Of a stretch of 30,308 bases of DNA, positions 15,176 through 23,725 are shown in pieces. The translations under genes and the position numbers were made by a program. The stretch comes from JBEBSD01 sp040394475. Its GTDB lineage: Bacteria; Bacteroidota; Bacteroidia; Cytophagales; Spirosomataceae. The stretch covers positions 1 through 30,308 of the forward strand of contig JBEBSD010000074.1 in the NCBI GenBank assembly GCA_040394475.1, in the 5' to 3' direction. The notes beneath the pieces are model-generated. The model saw only the letters and a program-made list of their open reading frames with translations, was not told the origin of the DNA and searched no databases. The first letter of the stretch is position 1. Each line of letters begins with the position of its first letter.

Positions 15176-15802
15176 TCAATCGGTTTCCTCCAGCGCTTCC
15201 AGGATGTCCATCAGCCTTCCGTAATCCTTATACCCCGGGCGGATTTCAGCACTTCCTTTCAGGGCAATCCCCCGGACGGGTACCGTTTCCATCAGGGCTT
15301 TCAGCGCTTCCGGATCGTTTAGTCCAAACCCTAGTAGGACAGGTGACTGCGGCGGTAACTGCCGCAGCAGCCGCAGCCACTCATCGGTAAGTGGTTGGTC
15401 TTGGGTGCTTTCCATTACAAAATAAGCCAAATATTCCCGGTAATTTTCCAATATATCGGTAAAATCTTCGGGAGAATGTCCGTCTATATCGAACCGGAGC
15501 AGCAGGGGGCATTCGAGTTCAGTGCGGAGGTAGGGGAGCAGGTCCGGTGAACTAATCTCCAGCGCATCGACCGGGTAGTCCTTAAGGGTGTTCAGGATCG
15601 TTTCCGGGTCTCCGGATTGCGTTTCTCCTATAATCTGGATACCGGATACCCAGGAGCGGATTTCACGGAACCTTGCCGGGGTTACAAAATTGGGATGATC
15701 GGCGTCAATTGTAAAGCCCAGCATTTCTACCCCCATTCCCGCACAGTAACGGGCGTCCGAAAGGTTGGTAACATTACTTATTTTGACAATTGTAGTTAGC
15801 AT
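15176..15802 (-). CDS. TrpF-like beta/alpha-barrel protein lacking the catalytic Cys
   Basis: This 208-residue protein has the fold marks of phosphoribosylanthranilate isomerase: an N-terminal VKISNVTNLSDARYCAGMGVEMLGF strand and helix (split here as KISNVT and GVEMLGF), GFGLNDPEAL near the C-terminus (phosphate loop), and GSAEIRPGYKDYGRLMDIL at the end, which matches the SSGVE-PGxKD signature. In TrpF the first strand reads KICG, with Cys as general base; here it is KISN, with Ser9. The general acid Asp after strand 6 appears to be Glu in FVMES. It stands away from other trp genes. I infer a TrpF paralogue with changed or lost isomerase activity rather than the trp enzyme. The gene runs in the same direction as mscS upstream, 30 bp apart. 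Confidence 0.75.
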   Translation of the reverse strand: MLTTIVKISNVTNLSDARYCAGMGVEMLGFTIDADHPNFVTPARFREIRSWVSGIQIIGETQSGDPETILNTLKDYPVDALEISSPDLLPYLRTELECPLLLRFDIDGHSPEDFTDILENYREYLAYFVMESTQDQPLTDEWLRLLRQLPPQSPVLLGFGLNDPEALKALMETVPVRGIALKGSAEIRPGYKDYGRLMDILEALEETD

Positions 15803-15832
15803 AATGAATGGGTAAAAATAAGGGAGGTCCGG

Positions 15833-16879
15833 TTAATCGTTAATCAACCGGGTACCCGGCAACGATTCGGGGTGGTTATCGCGGAGCCAGGCGATAAGAC
15901 CTTCCCGGACAAAACTCCGTAATTCAAAGGAATCTTTAGGATTGGCAACCGACATGGTCGCCCTGACAATCATCTGTTGCTGCTGCGTGTCCGTAATGTG
16001 CAATTCACAGACTTCTCCATCCCATTTGGGATGGCCGTGCACCAATTCATTAAACTGTTCCCGAAGCAGGTCCATGGGCGTCCGGTAATCCAGGTACAAA
16101 AGCACTACCGCTATCAGACTGTGGTCATTACGTGTCCAGTTCTGAAACGGGGTTTCCACGAAATAGGTGATCGGCAGTATCAGCCGGCGGCGGTCCCAGA
16201 GGCTGGTCACTACGTAGGTCAGATTGATTTCTTCTATTTGTCCTACTTCATTCTCTACCACGACGGTATCCCCGATTTTAATAGGTTGGGAAAAAGCAAT
16301 TTGCATACTGGCCATCAGGTTCCCCAGGGTTTTCTGGGCGGCAAAACCGATAATTACACTGACAATCCCCGCAGACGTAAGCAGGCCTACCCCGAATTTC
16401 CGCCCCTGCTCAAAGCTGAGCAGCAGCGTGGCAAATGCGATCATGGAAACAGCCACGATGATCAGACGGGTAACAAACTTAATCCTGGTGTAAATTTTCC
16501 GGTCGCTGATGGAGAGGGTGGGGTCGATTTCCAGCTTTAACAGGATGATTTTTTCAATGATAATGACCATCCGGATCAGCAGCCAGGTGGATACGGTCAC
16601 CATTGCTACTTTTGAAAACTGAAGCACCCATTCCGTTCCAGGATGCCGGCTCTCGTAATAAATACTTCCTATGGAAAACAATAAGATGGGGAAAAAGAAG
16701 TACAGCCCCTTGGTCATCTCCTGTTTGATGGTCGTGACGATGACCCCGGAGCTGAAGCGTCCCAGCGCTGTTACCAGGTAAATCGTAAGACGCGCCAGCA
16801 GGAGGCCGACTAAAAGCGCTCCCAGTATCAACAGCCAGATAGACAGTTCTAATTGAAACAGCGTGTCCAAACGTTGCAT
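15833..16879 (-). CDS. MscS family small-conductance mechanosensitive channel
   Basis: I chose the ATG at 16879 (348 residues, 10 bp after the upstream stop); the longer frame from 16954 overlaps the upstream gene and its first 25 residues look non-protein-like. Hydrophobic helices lie at about 10-35, 60-80, 90-110 and 135-155. The pore helix region is GVGLLTSAGIVSVIIGFAAQ, followed by KTLGNLMASMQIAFSQPIKIGD, the MscS signature split here at Q/K. The beta domain follows (VVVENEVGQIEEINLTYV) and then the C-terminal alpha/beta part. It releases solutes through the inner membrane on hypo-osmotic shock. Confidence 0.88.
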   Translation of the reverse strand: MQRLDTLFQLELSIWLLILGALLVGLLLARLTIYLVTALGRFSSGVIVTTIKQEMTKGLYFFFPILLFSIGSIYYESRHPGTEWVLQFSKVAMVTVSTWLLIRMVIIIEKIILLKLEIDPTLSISDRKIYTRIKFVTRLIIVAVSMIAFATLLLSFEQGRKFGVGLLTSAGIVSVIIGFAAQKTLGNLMASMQIAFSQPIKIGDTVVVENEVGQIEEINLTYVVTSLWDRRRLILPITYFVETPFQNWTRNDHSLIAVVLLYLDYRTPMDLLREQFNELVHGHPKWDGEVCELHITDTQQQQMIVRATMSVANPKDSFELRSFVREGLIAWLRDNHPESLPGTRLIND

Positions 16880-16889
16880 GCAATGAAGG

Positions 16890-17729
16890 TTAAGGTTCGA
16901 AATCGACGGGTCGTACGACCATGATGCCATTGTTGTTCTTATTGCCGGCCACATATTGGGATAGCGGGACTTCGCTTAGCTCTACCTCCTTCTGAACCGA
17001 TGAGGCGTGTAACAGGTAAGCACGGTTCCCGATTTTATTGATGATGCCCATGTGGTTGCAATCCAGCCCTTCAATAGCCGAAGTGATCCCGATAATATCA
17101 CCGTCATTGAGGAGCGGTTCTATTTTTTGAATGTCGAATGTGGGAATATAAAAATACGAGCGCTGGTTGATGGAATCTTCAAACGTCCGGAGCTCATCCC
17201 ATACTTCCGGGGTTTCGGCGGATGGGTATAAATTGGTGTGGGCTGTCATGAAATTGATCGTTTTACCCAGGGGGATACCGCCCAGCTCCTGGGTGATGTC
17301 TTTCAATATCCCGCGCTTGCTGTTTTCGTAGATCCAGTCGGTAAAGTAATGCAGCCGGGAGGAGTACCCGTTGATCGTCCCTTCCCGGTACCGGATCCGG
17401 GTGAGTTCGTCCTTGAAAAAGTTAAAATCTGCCTGTTTTTTTTTGGTAATGGACAGGGCCAGGACGTTCTCTACCAGGGTCGTACAATCGACACCGTCAA
17501 ATCTGCACACCAGCTTTTCCGTTTTATTTCCCTCCAGCGTCCGGGCGATGTAAGGGGTTCCGAGAAAGGAGTGGGTGATCTGCTTGATGATGGTGGGAAG
17601 AGATTCGCCGTATTGGACGTTCATCCGGGTCCGGAAATCCCGTTCCAGCTCGGTCTGTTGTCCCCGGCAGGGAAAACAGGCTGATAGCAGGAAACAGCAG
17701 AAAATCAGCAGGTGACGTCTATTTTTCAT
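16890..17729 (-). CDS. DUF1460 lipoprotein, N-acetylmuramoyl-L-alanine amidase-like
   Basis: I chose the ATG at 17729 (279 residues). It gives a clear lipoprotein signal, MKNRRHLLIFCCFLLSAC, with lipobox LSAC and Cys18. The catalytic Cys is Cys82 in FDGVDCTTLVENVLAL, and the partner His is in LDCNHMGII, as in NlpC/P60-fold cysteine amidases of the DUF1460 family. Structures of relatives show peptidoglycan amidase-like active sites, so cleavage or recycling of wall peptides at the outer or inner membrane is likely. It is 10 bp upstream of the MscS gene, in what looks like one operon, linking wall turnover and osmotic safety by context only. Confidence 0.85.
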   Translation of the reverse strand: MKNRRHLLIFCCFLLSACFPCRGQQTELERDFRTRMNVQYGESLPTIIKQITHSFLGTPYIARTLEGNKTEKLVCRFDGVDCTTLVENVLALSITKKKQADFNFFKDELTRIRYREGTINGYSSRLHYFTDWIYENSKRGILKDITQELGGIPLGKTINFMTAHTNLYPSAETPEVWDELRTFEDSINQRSYFYIPTFDIQKIEPLLNDGDIIGITSAIEGLDCNHMGIINKIGNRAYLLHASSVQKEVELSEVPLSQYVAGNKNNNGIMVVRPVDFEP

Positions 17730-17934
17730 AGTTTTTATTTGATAACTCATCCAACCGCAAACCGGCCCTCTACTTTCTCAAACCGGATGTAATTTTACTA
17801 AAAAAACGGTAGTTCCAGGCTAATCCTGTCGATAATAACGATAAAATCCGGTTTTATGTTTGAGAACGAAGTGAGGTGTGTATCGGGGAAGCGTCGCAGC
17901 GTCGGATTTAGCGCAACCGGCCCGCAGAGGCCAA
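17730..17934. other. Spacer between the amylase and DUF1460 genes
   Basis: Two minus-strand genes are separated by 205 bp. I see no terminator with a poly-T run and no clear promoter in it. Confidence 0.4.
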
Positions 17935-19662
17935 CTATTGTTCTAGTTCAAAAAAATAAAATGATTGCGGGGGTAGGTGCAGTGAAATACCATTCCCCGG
18001 ATCAAACGAAAAGGTTACCGGGGAAACTTCGGGGTGAAAGAGGTTCCGGAGGCGGAAAGTTCCCCGGGACGGAAACTGCAACACATCGGTCCAGACCGGA
18101 AGCGGAATGCGGACAAAGGTTTCAAACGACCGGTACCGGTCGAAGTTGAAAACAGCCAGTACTCTTTGCGCCGGGGTATACCGCAGAAAGCTGTAGAGTA
18201 CCCTTTCGTCGTAAGAGGGGCTTTGCCCGTGGTCGTTGACATACTGCAGGTCGTAGAAGCTGCCCTCATAAAAGGCCTCCTGCCCGGTGACGACCCGGAT
18301 CAGCCGAGCGTAAAATGCCCGGAGTTCGTGTTGTTTCTCCGTAAGCTTACCGCCGTCAAACGTCCCTTTGTTCGTCCATGCCTGCAGCTCCGGAACTCCC
18401 CAGTAGTCGAAAATGGTCGTTCTGCCGTCATCTCCCTGGAAACCCTCGGCCTTTTCTGCCGCCACCCCGACTTCCTGTCCGGAGTAGATCATGAGCGGTC
18501 CGGTATGGAGACTGGCACAAAGCGCCATCGCCGGCAGGGCGGCAAAAGGGTCTCCCGCAAAAAAACGCGAGGCGATGCGTTGTTCGTCGTGATTTTCAAG
18601 AAAACGGAGCATGCGGTGTGAGAACTCCCCGGATTCCTGTTGCCATACCCGGGTAATATCCTGTGCATTCCCGCGGCCCTCTATCAACCGGCGCAAGGCG
18701 TCATACAGGCCCACTTTATCATACAGGTAATCGAATTTACCCGCTTCTGTATAGTCGCGGTAAGCAGCCGGATTGTATATTTCAGCAATGAAGATCAGCC
18801 CGGGAAAAGATTGCTGTACTTCTGTGATCACCCAGCTCCAGAAGGCGGCCGGCACCATTTCGGCCATATCGCACCGAAAGCCATCTACCCCTTTTCGGGC
18901 CCAAAACAAAAGAATGTCCCGCATTTTGAGCCAGGTGTCCGGAATGGGGTCAAAATAGGTTGTGTGGCCGTTGAGGTAATCCACCCCATAATTGAGCTTG
19001 ACCGTTTCGTACCAGTCGAAAACCGAGGGATGGTGATGAAAGACGTCATTTCCGGTAGCTTTGGCGGGCATTTCATCAAAATGGTCAGGTGTATTCAAAA
19101 TGGGAATCAGTTCCTCCGGACTCCGGAAGGCTTGTCCCGGCACATAATAAAAATTATTGGCCGGTGAAAACGAAACAGTGGTGTCATCCTGTTTTCCGAA
19201 ATCAGCTTCCGGCTTCTGATCGGAGGCGTATTGGCGTGCAACATGATTCGGGATGAAATCCATCAGCACCTTGATGCCGTGTGCATGGGTGCGTGCCACC
19301 AATGCCTCAAACTCCTGCATCCGGTACGTCACATTCTCTGCCAGGTCGGGCGCTACGTCATAATAGTCTTTTACCGCATACGGAGACCCGGCAATGCCTT
19401 TGACTACCAGAGGATGGTCATTCGTAATCCCGTAAACCGAATAATCAGTGAGCGTGGCATGTTCCAGTACGCCGGTGTACCAGATGTGGGTTACGCCCAA
19501 AGCTTTAAGTTCGGTAAGGGCGCGGGCGGTAACGTGATTGAACTTCCCGCAACCATTTTCCTCCAGGGAACCGTATTTTTTATTCCGCTGCCGCTGATTG
19601 CCGAAAACGCGCAGGAATAACTGGTAAATGACGAGTTTGTGATGGGATGAAGGGAAATGCAT
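17935..19662 (-). CDS. GH13 alpha-amylase family enzyme, cytoplasmic
   Basis: This 575-residue protein has no signal peptide. GH13 conserved regions are in order: DFIPNH (135-140), GVDGFRCDMAE with nucleophile Asp265, FIAEIY with acid/base Glu294, and LENHDEQ with the transition-state Asp359. A C-terminal beta domain (about 490-575: VLAVFNFDRY, ISLHLPPQSFYFFEL) closes the chain. It acts on alpha-glucans or maltodextrins inside the cell, probably storage or imported oligosaccharides; the exact specificity (amylase, maltodextrin glucosidase, transferase) cannot be read from the motifs. No SusCD or other sugar genes flank it, so it is not in a polysaccharide utilisation locus. Confidence 0.88.
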   Translation of the reverse strand: MHFPSSHHKLVIYQLFLRVFGNQRQRNKKYGSLEENGCGKFNHVTARALTELKALGVTHIWYTGVLEHATLTDYSVYGITNDHPLVVKGIAGSPYAVKDYYDVAPDLAENVTYRMQEFEALVARTHAHGIKVLMDFIPNHVARQYASDQKPEADFGKQDDTTVSFSPANNFYYVPGQAFRSPEELIPILNTPDHFDEMPAKATGNDVFHHHPSVFDWYETVKLNYGVDYLNGHTTYFDPIPDTWLKMRDILLFWARKGVDGFRCDMAEMVPAAFWSWVITEVQQSFPGLIFIAEIYNPAAYRDYTEAGKFDYLYDKVGLYDALRRLIEGRGNAQDITRVWQQESGEFSHRMLRFLENHDEQRIASRFFAGDPFAALPAMALCASLHTGPLMIYSGQEVGVAAEKAEGFQGDDGRTTIFDYWGVPELQAWTNKGTFDGGKLTEKQHELRAFYARLIRVVTGQEAFYEGSFYDLQYVNDHGQSPSYDERVLYSFLRYTPAQRVLAVFNFDRYRSFETFVRIPLPVWTDVLQFPSRGTFRLRNLFHPEVSPVTFSFDPGNGISLHLPPQSFYFFELEQ

Positions 19663-19775
19663 CTATGGCCGGTTGGTTGAGAACGATACTATGGTGCGAA
19701 AATAAGGAAAATAGGCGGGTTACGGGTAGTTTTTTCCCGGGTTCTTCATGCACTTCCGGGTATTTTCGCCATCAA

Positions 19776-19820
19776 AAAGCGGGAAAAAGAAAGTCGCTCC
19801 GACCTGCATTTTCCCGCTTT
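19776..19820 (-). terminator. Intrinsic terminator of the MFS gene
   Basis: A perfect 12-bp stem, AAAGCGGGAAAA with TTTTCCCGCTTT, encloses a 21-base loop. On the minus strand more T residues follow the stem. It lies 22 bp after the stop codon at 19843. Confidence 0.75.
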
Positions 19821-19842
19821 GGCAGCTGAAACAGCGACCGGG

Positions 19843-21069
19843 TTACTCCATGATTTTCAGCCGCGTAACCATCAGGCTGATTAAAAAGCCCAGGAGGCCA
19901 ATGGTGGCAAAAGAAAAGCGCAAATCGGTTAACTCGGCGATAAACCCGATAATGGGCGGCCCCATCAGGAAACCCAGATAGCTGATACTCGAAACGGAGG
20001 CAAGCGCAATGCTCGGCGGCATGGTGGTTGATTTTCCGGCGGTGCTGTATACTATTGGAATTACCGATGAGACTCCCAAACCGACAATAATGAACCCGAT
20101 CGTTGCCGGAACGATATAGGGGAAGAATACGGAGATGAACAAACCGGAAGAGATGAGGGCGCCGCTGATTTGGAGCAATTTTTTCTTGCCGATCTTTAGT
20201 TGTGCCCGGTCACCTAAAAAACGTCCGGCTGCCATCATGATCATGAAGGAGGCGTATCCCAGCGTGATCATGGCGCCTTCGGCTTTAATGATTTTCTGAA
20301 AATAGACGCCGCTCCAATCAAACATCGTTCCCTCGCTCGCCATACAGCAAAAACCGATGAGTCCTAACTGGATGATGAAGGTGTCCGGTTTGGAGAAGAA
20401 GCGCTTCCGTTCACCTACTATAGGGGACCGGCCGGTGACAAGAAACCGTTGTGCGATCATCGTCGCAGTCCCGCATACCAAGGCAATGGTCCAGAAATGC
20501 TGATAGGGAGAAATGGTGTATTTCATCATCAGGAGTCCCAGGAGGGCGCCGCTGAACCCGGCAGTGCTCCAAACCCCGTGAAAAGAAGACATGATCGGCC
20601 GGCCGTAGAGTTTTTCCACCCCTACCGCCTGGGTATTCACGGAGATGTTGCACAGGTTGCCTGCGATTCCGAATAGGAATAATGCCATCGCCAGCTGCAC
20701 AGGGTTCTGGGTCAGTCCGATGTTGGTCAGGGACAAGGCGTATAACAGGAAGCCAAAAGCAAGGGTCGTGCGGCTGCCATACCGGGCGACGAGCCTGCCG
20801 CTGAAGGGCATGGCCAGCATTTGTCCGGCAGGCAAAGCCAGCAGGATGGTTCCCAGAATGGCTTCGCTAAGTCCCAGTGAAAGTTTTAAATCCGGGATCC
20901 GGCTGGCCCAGGTGGCGAAACAAAGCCCCTGGCAAAAGAAAAAGATGGCAACCGCCACACGATGATGACTTTTGTCAAATGCAGGCTGATTTGTTCCGGT
21001 CGGACTGAATCTTTCTTTTATAACAAAATTTCTGGGAAATTTCAGTACCCTTTCAAGACTAATATTCAT
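19843..21069 (-). CDS. MFS transporter, YbjJ-like
   Basis: This 408-residue protein has twelve hydrophobic helices. A basic N-tail of about 35 residues comes before the first helix. The segment TWASRIPDLKLSLGLSEAIL, then the motif A-like GRLVARYGSR loop between helices 2 and 3, fits the YbjJ-type branch. A second-half copy of that loop reads GDRAQLKIGKKK. The substrate is unknown. It stands alone with its own terminator and a perfect -7 box upstream. The first ATG (21069) gives a long N-tail, and a later start cannot be excluded. Confidence 0.82.
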   Translation of the reverse strand: MNISLERVLKFPRNFVIKERFSPTGTNQPAFDKSHHRVAVAIFFFCQGLCFATWASRIPDLKLSLGLSEAILGTILLALPAGQMLAMPFSGRLVARYGSRTTLAFGFLLYALSLTNIGLTQNPVQLAMALFLFGIAGNLCNISVNTQAVGVEKLYGRPIMSSFHGVWSTAGFSGALLGLLMMKYTISPYQHFWTIALVCGTATMIAQRFLVTGRSPIVGERKRFFSKPDTFIIQLGLIGFCCMASEGTMFDWSGVYFQKIIKAEGAMITLGYASFMIMMAAGRFLGDRAQLKIGKKKLLQISGALISSGLFISVFFPYIVPATIGFIIVGLGVSSVIPIVYSTAGKSTTMPPSIALASVSSISYLGFLMGPPIIGFIAELTDLRFSFATIGLLGFLISLMVTRLKIME

Positions 21070-21100
21070 TTAAAAATGACGTTATGTGCTTTATTCGCAA

Positions 21101-21127
21101 CAAAGTTACGAAGTCAATTGATGCAAA
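21101..21127 (-). promoter_or_regulatory. Possible promoter of the MFS gene
   Basis: The minus strand reads TAACTTTG (21108-21101), a full match to TAnnTTTG. TTTG at 21127-21124 lies upstream at a 15-bp gap, shorter than at the other sites here. Confidence 0.4.
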
Positions 21128-21588
21128 TAAAACGGTTGGTATATTAAAATAGTTCAAAAAACATATTTAATAGTCAAGGGGGCTGTTATTCCTGTTAAAA
21201 TTAAAAAAATACAATCACAATTACCATAAAACAAGTGACATCCGTGCCCCGAAGAGAGGTAAGCATCGGCCGCCGTATAGGTGAGGGGCGTTATGCAGGG
21301 CGTGCCGCAAAGGGAAAGGTTCCGGTACCGGCGGGCAGGGATCCGGGCAGAAAAGACCGTGCCGTGCGGCAACTGACAAAGTGCCGGTATCCGAAATGAA
21401 ACGGGATAGAATGGCGTCCGTTTATTCACTTATCCAGTAATTAGTAACGTGAAACAACGGGCCTGCCAAATTATTGTAAACCGCCGGAATCACGGGCAGC
21501 AAAAAGACGTCCTTAAATATGACTAAACCAATTTTATTTTGAAAATCATTATGATAATAGCCTGTTTATTCTCTAAAAACGAACATGC
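21128..21588. other. Divergent spacer with a GC-rich block (about 21238-21420)
   Basis: 606 bp separate the MFS and gdhA genes. The ends are AT-rich. A block of about 180 bp in the middle is GC-rich and contains small palindromes such as CCGGTACCGG. A basic 54-codon frame from GTG 21235 is open but unlike any protein I know. I see no tRNA, tmRNA, RNase P or 6S features. It could be a small RNA or a decayed insertion. Confidence 0.35.
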
Positions 21589-21621
21589 TTGGTGAAATTT
21601 GCAAGTAATATCGTAGATTCG
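21589..21621 (+). promoter_or_regulatory. Possible promoter of gdhA
   Basis: TTG (21589-21591) and TAGATTCG (21614-21621; one mismatch to TAnnTTTG) are 22 bp apart. The leader would be about 50 bases. Confidence 0.4.
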
Positions 21622-21675
21622 CCATCATAAATTAGTGTCAGGTATTCTATTTTAAAATTTAATTTATCGATCCCT

Positions 21676-23013
21676 TTGAATTCTGTTCATGCCTTCATGA
21701 GCCGGGTAGTTAGTGATAATCCCGGCGAGTCTGAGTTTCATCAAGCAGTACAAGAAGTAGTTGAAACCATTATTCCATTTATTGAGGACAAGCCTCATTA
21801 CCGTGACAACAAGATTTTACAGCGAATCATAGAACCGGAAAGGGTGATTATTTTCCGGGTTCCCTGGGTGCGTGACAATGGTGAGATTGAGGTTAACCGG
21901 GGCTACAGGGTTCAAATGAGCAGCGCTATCGGACCTTACAAGGGAGGATTGCGCTTTCACCCTTCTGTTAACCTGGGGACGCTTAAATTCCTGGCCTTTG
22001 AGCAAATCTTTAAAAACAGCCTGACACAGCTGCCGATGGGGGCGGGGAAAGGAGGGTCCAACTTCGATCCGAAAGGGAAATCCGACCGGGAAGTGATGAA
22101 TTTTTGCCAGAGTTTTATGACCGAACTATTTCGTCATATCAGCCACGATTCGGATGTGCCTGCCGGGGACATCGGTGTGGGCGGACGTGAAATAGGCTAC
22201 TTGTTTGGCCAGTATAAGCGCCTTAAAAATGAATTTACGGGAGTTCTTACCGGGAAAGGTTCTGCCTGGGGCGGTAGTTTGATCCGCCCGGAGGCAACCG
22301 GATACGGCGTGGTTTACTTTGTGGAACAAATGCTGAAAGTGAAGCGGGAATCCCTTAAAGGAAAGCGGGTGGTCATCTCCGGTTCGGGAAATGTGGCGCA
22401 GTATACCGTTGAAAAATGCATCGAGCTGGGAGCGAAGGTATTGACCGTTTCTGATTCATCCGGATATATTTACGATTCCAACGGTATTGATGCGGAGCGG
22501 CTCAATTATATCCTCCATCTGAAAAATGTCAAAAGAGAGCGTATCAAGGTCTATGCGGATCGTTTTGGCTGTGAGTACTTCGAAGGACGGAAGCCGTGGG
22601 AAGTTCCCTGCGATATTGCCTTTGCCAATGCGACGCAGAATGAGCTGGACGGCGAAGATGCAAAGCTGCTGGTTAAAAATGGCTGTATCTGCGTAGGGGA
22701 GGGGGCCAATATGCCCAGTACCCCGGAGGCGATCGAATATTTCCGTGATCATGATATCATGTTTGCCCCCGGAAAAGCATCCAATGCGGGGGGAGTGGCG
22801 GTCTCAGGACTTGAAATGTCACAAAACTCACAGCGGCTCACCTGGACCCGCGACGAAGTAGATTGCAAACTCCGGTTCATCATGGAGAACATTCATGCCA
22901 CCTGCCTGCGCTACGGACATACACCGGACGGACGGATGGACTATGTACAGGGGGCCAATATCGGAGGTTTTGTGCGGGTAGCGGATGCCATGCTGGCACA
23001 GGGACTCGTCTGA
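21676..23013 (+). CDS. gdhA: NADP-type glutamate dehydrogenase
   Basis: The 445-residue hexameric-type enzyme is close to E. coli GdhA in length and motifs. Active-site residues are Lys89 in GPYKGG, Lys125 in GAGKGG and Asp165 in PAGDIGVGGRE. The nucleotide fold has GSGNVAQ and then SDSSG after strand 2, as in NADP enzymes. It makes glutamate from 2-oxoglutarate and ammonia, or the reverse. The start is TTG at 21676; no ATG lies upstream in frame, and the next start, ATG 21697, would remove seven residues. The TTG keeps the usual spacing to the first conserved helix. It ends 7 bp from the convergent TetR gene. Confidence 0.93.
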   Translation: MNSVHAFMSRVVSDNPGESEFHQAVQEVVETIIPFIEDKPHYRDNKILQRIIEPERVIIFRVPWVRDNGEIEVNRGYRVQMSSAIGPYKGGLRFHPSVNLGTLKFLAFEQIFKNSLTQLPMGAGKGGSNFDPKGKSDREVMNFCQSFMTELFRHISHDSDVPAGDIGVGGREIGYLFGQYKRLKNEFTGVLTGKGSAWGGSLIRPEATGYGVVYFVEQMLKVKRESLKGKRVVISGSGNVAQYTVEKCIELGAKVLTVSDSSGYIYDSNGIDAERLNYILHLKNVKRERIKVYADRFGCEYFEGRKPWEVPCDIAFANATQNELDGEDAKLLVKNGCICVGEGANMPSTPEAIEYFRDHDIMFAPGKASNAGGVAVSGLEMSQNSQRLTWTRDEVDCKLRFIMENIHATCLRYGHTPDGRMDYVQGANIGGFVRVADAMLAQGLV

Positions 23014-23020
23014 AAACCGG

Positions 23021-23614
23021 TCAGAGAATGCTTCTGAGATAGCGCCGGACATTTTCTTTGTAAAGCGGCTCCAGGGAAGGACTGTTGCCGGGAGGTTTAA
23101 TGGTCATCGTCAGGGCGATGAAGCCATAGGTAACAGTCCACCATTCATAGTAGGTTTTGGATACAGCCTCCATGAACCGCGGCCGGAAGGCGGCTATCAT
23201 TTCCCAGACCGGGTTCTCTTCGGGTGCCATTTCGGCCTGGAAAATAGCGGGAGAAGTGCAATAAGCGCCTTCCAGGTTAAACATTACCTGAAATACCTCC
23301 GGACTTTCCCAGGCAAAGTCCCAAATGGCCGCGGCGACGGCCGTCAGTTGCTTCTCCGGGTCACGATAAAGGCTTTTGATTTCCAGAAACCGGGTTTTGA
23401 GCAGCACGAAGCCTTCTGCACGGATGGATTCCAGTAAATGCTCCTTACTGTTGAAATGACTGTAAAGCACCGGGGAACTGTAGTCGATTTGCGCAGCTAT
23501 CTTCCGGATAGAAACGGCAGACCATCCTTCCTGACGGGCAATGTCTTTGGCCGTCCTCAGGATAGCATCCCTTACCTTTTTTCGTAATCGTTCTTTTCGA
23601 TCTGCTATTCCCAT
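23021..23614 (-). CDS. TetR/AcrR family transcription regulator
   Basis: I chose the ATG at 23614 (197 residues, MGIADRKERL), because the ten residues from an upstream start do not look like part of the fold. The N-terminal helix-turn-helix (about 10-58) shows AILRTAKDIARQEGWSAVSI, then RKIAAQIDYSSPVLYSHF with the Tyr-x-His/Phe close typical of TetR. The C-terminal ligand domain (about 60-197) is helical, with aromatic residues (FAWESPEVFQVMF, YYEWWTVTYGF) and belongs to the TetR_C-33-like type as far as I can tell. Its target is unknown; no divergent transporter lies beside it. Confidence 0.85.
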   Translation of the reverse strand: MGIADRKERLRKKVRDAILRTAKDIARQEGWSAVSIRKIAAQIDYSSPVLYSHFNSKEHLLESIRAEGFVLLKTRFLEIKSLYRDPEKQLTAVAAAIWDFAWESPEVFQVMFNLEGAYCTSPAIFQAEMAPEENPVWEMIAAFRPRFMEAVSKTYYEWWTVTYGFIALTMTIKPPGNSPSLEPLYKENVRRYLRSIL

Positions 23615-23653
23615 AGCGGTTCTCCCTGTTTGAAGGACTGTCACGATGAATTT

Positions 23654-23695
23654 CCCGGCATGGAATGCCCGGCATGGAATACCCGGAATGGAATG
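23654..23695. repeat. 14-bp (double heptamer) repeat, three copies
   Basis: CCCGGCA-TGGAATG, CCCGGCA-TGGAATA and CCCGGAA-TGGAATG follow each other. After five bases, CCCGGCATGG appears once more (23701-23710). The period is again a multiple of 7. It lies between the ppk1-like stop and the TetR start. Confidence 0.9.
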
Positions 23696-23725
23696 CCGGC
23701 CCCGGCATGGCGCCGTTCCGAACCG

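Noticed and set aside
21235..21399. 54-codon GTG-start basic frame in the GC-rich block
   Set aside because: It has no recognisable features and no start context, and the composition of the block alone explains the Arg/Gly/Pro content.
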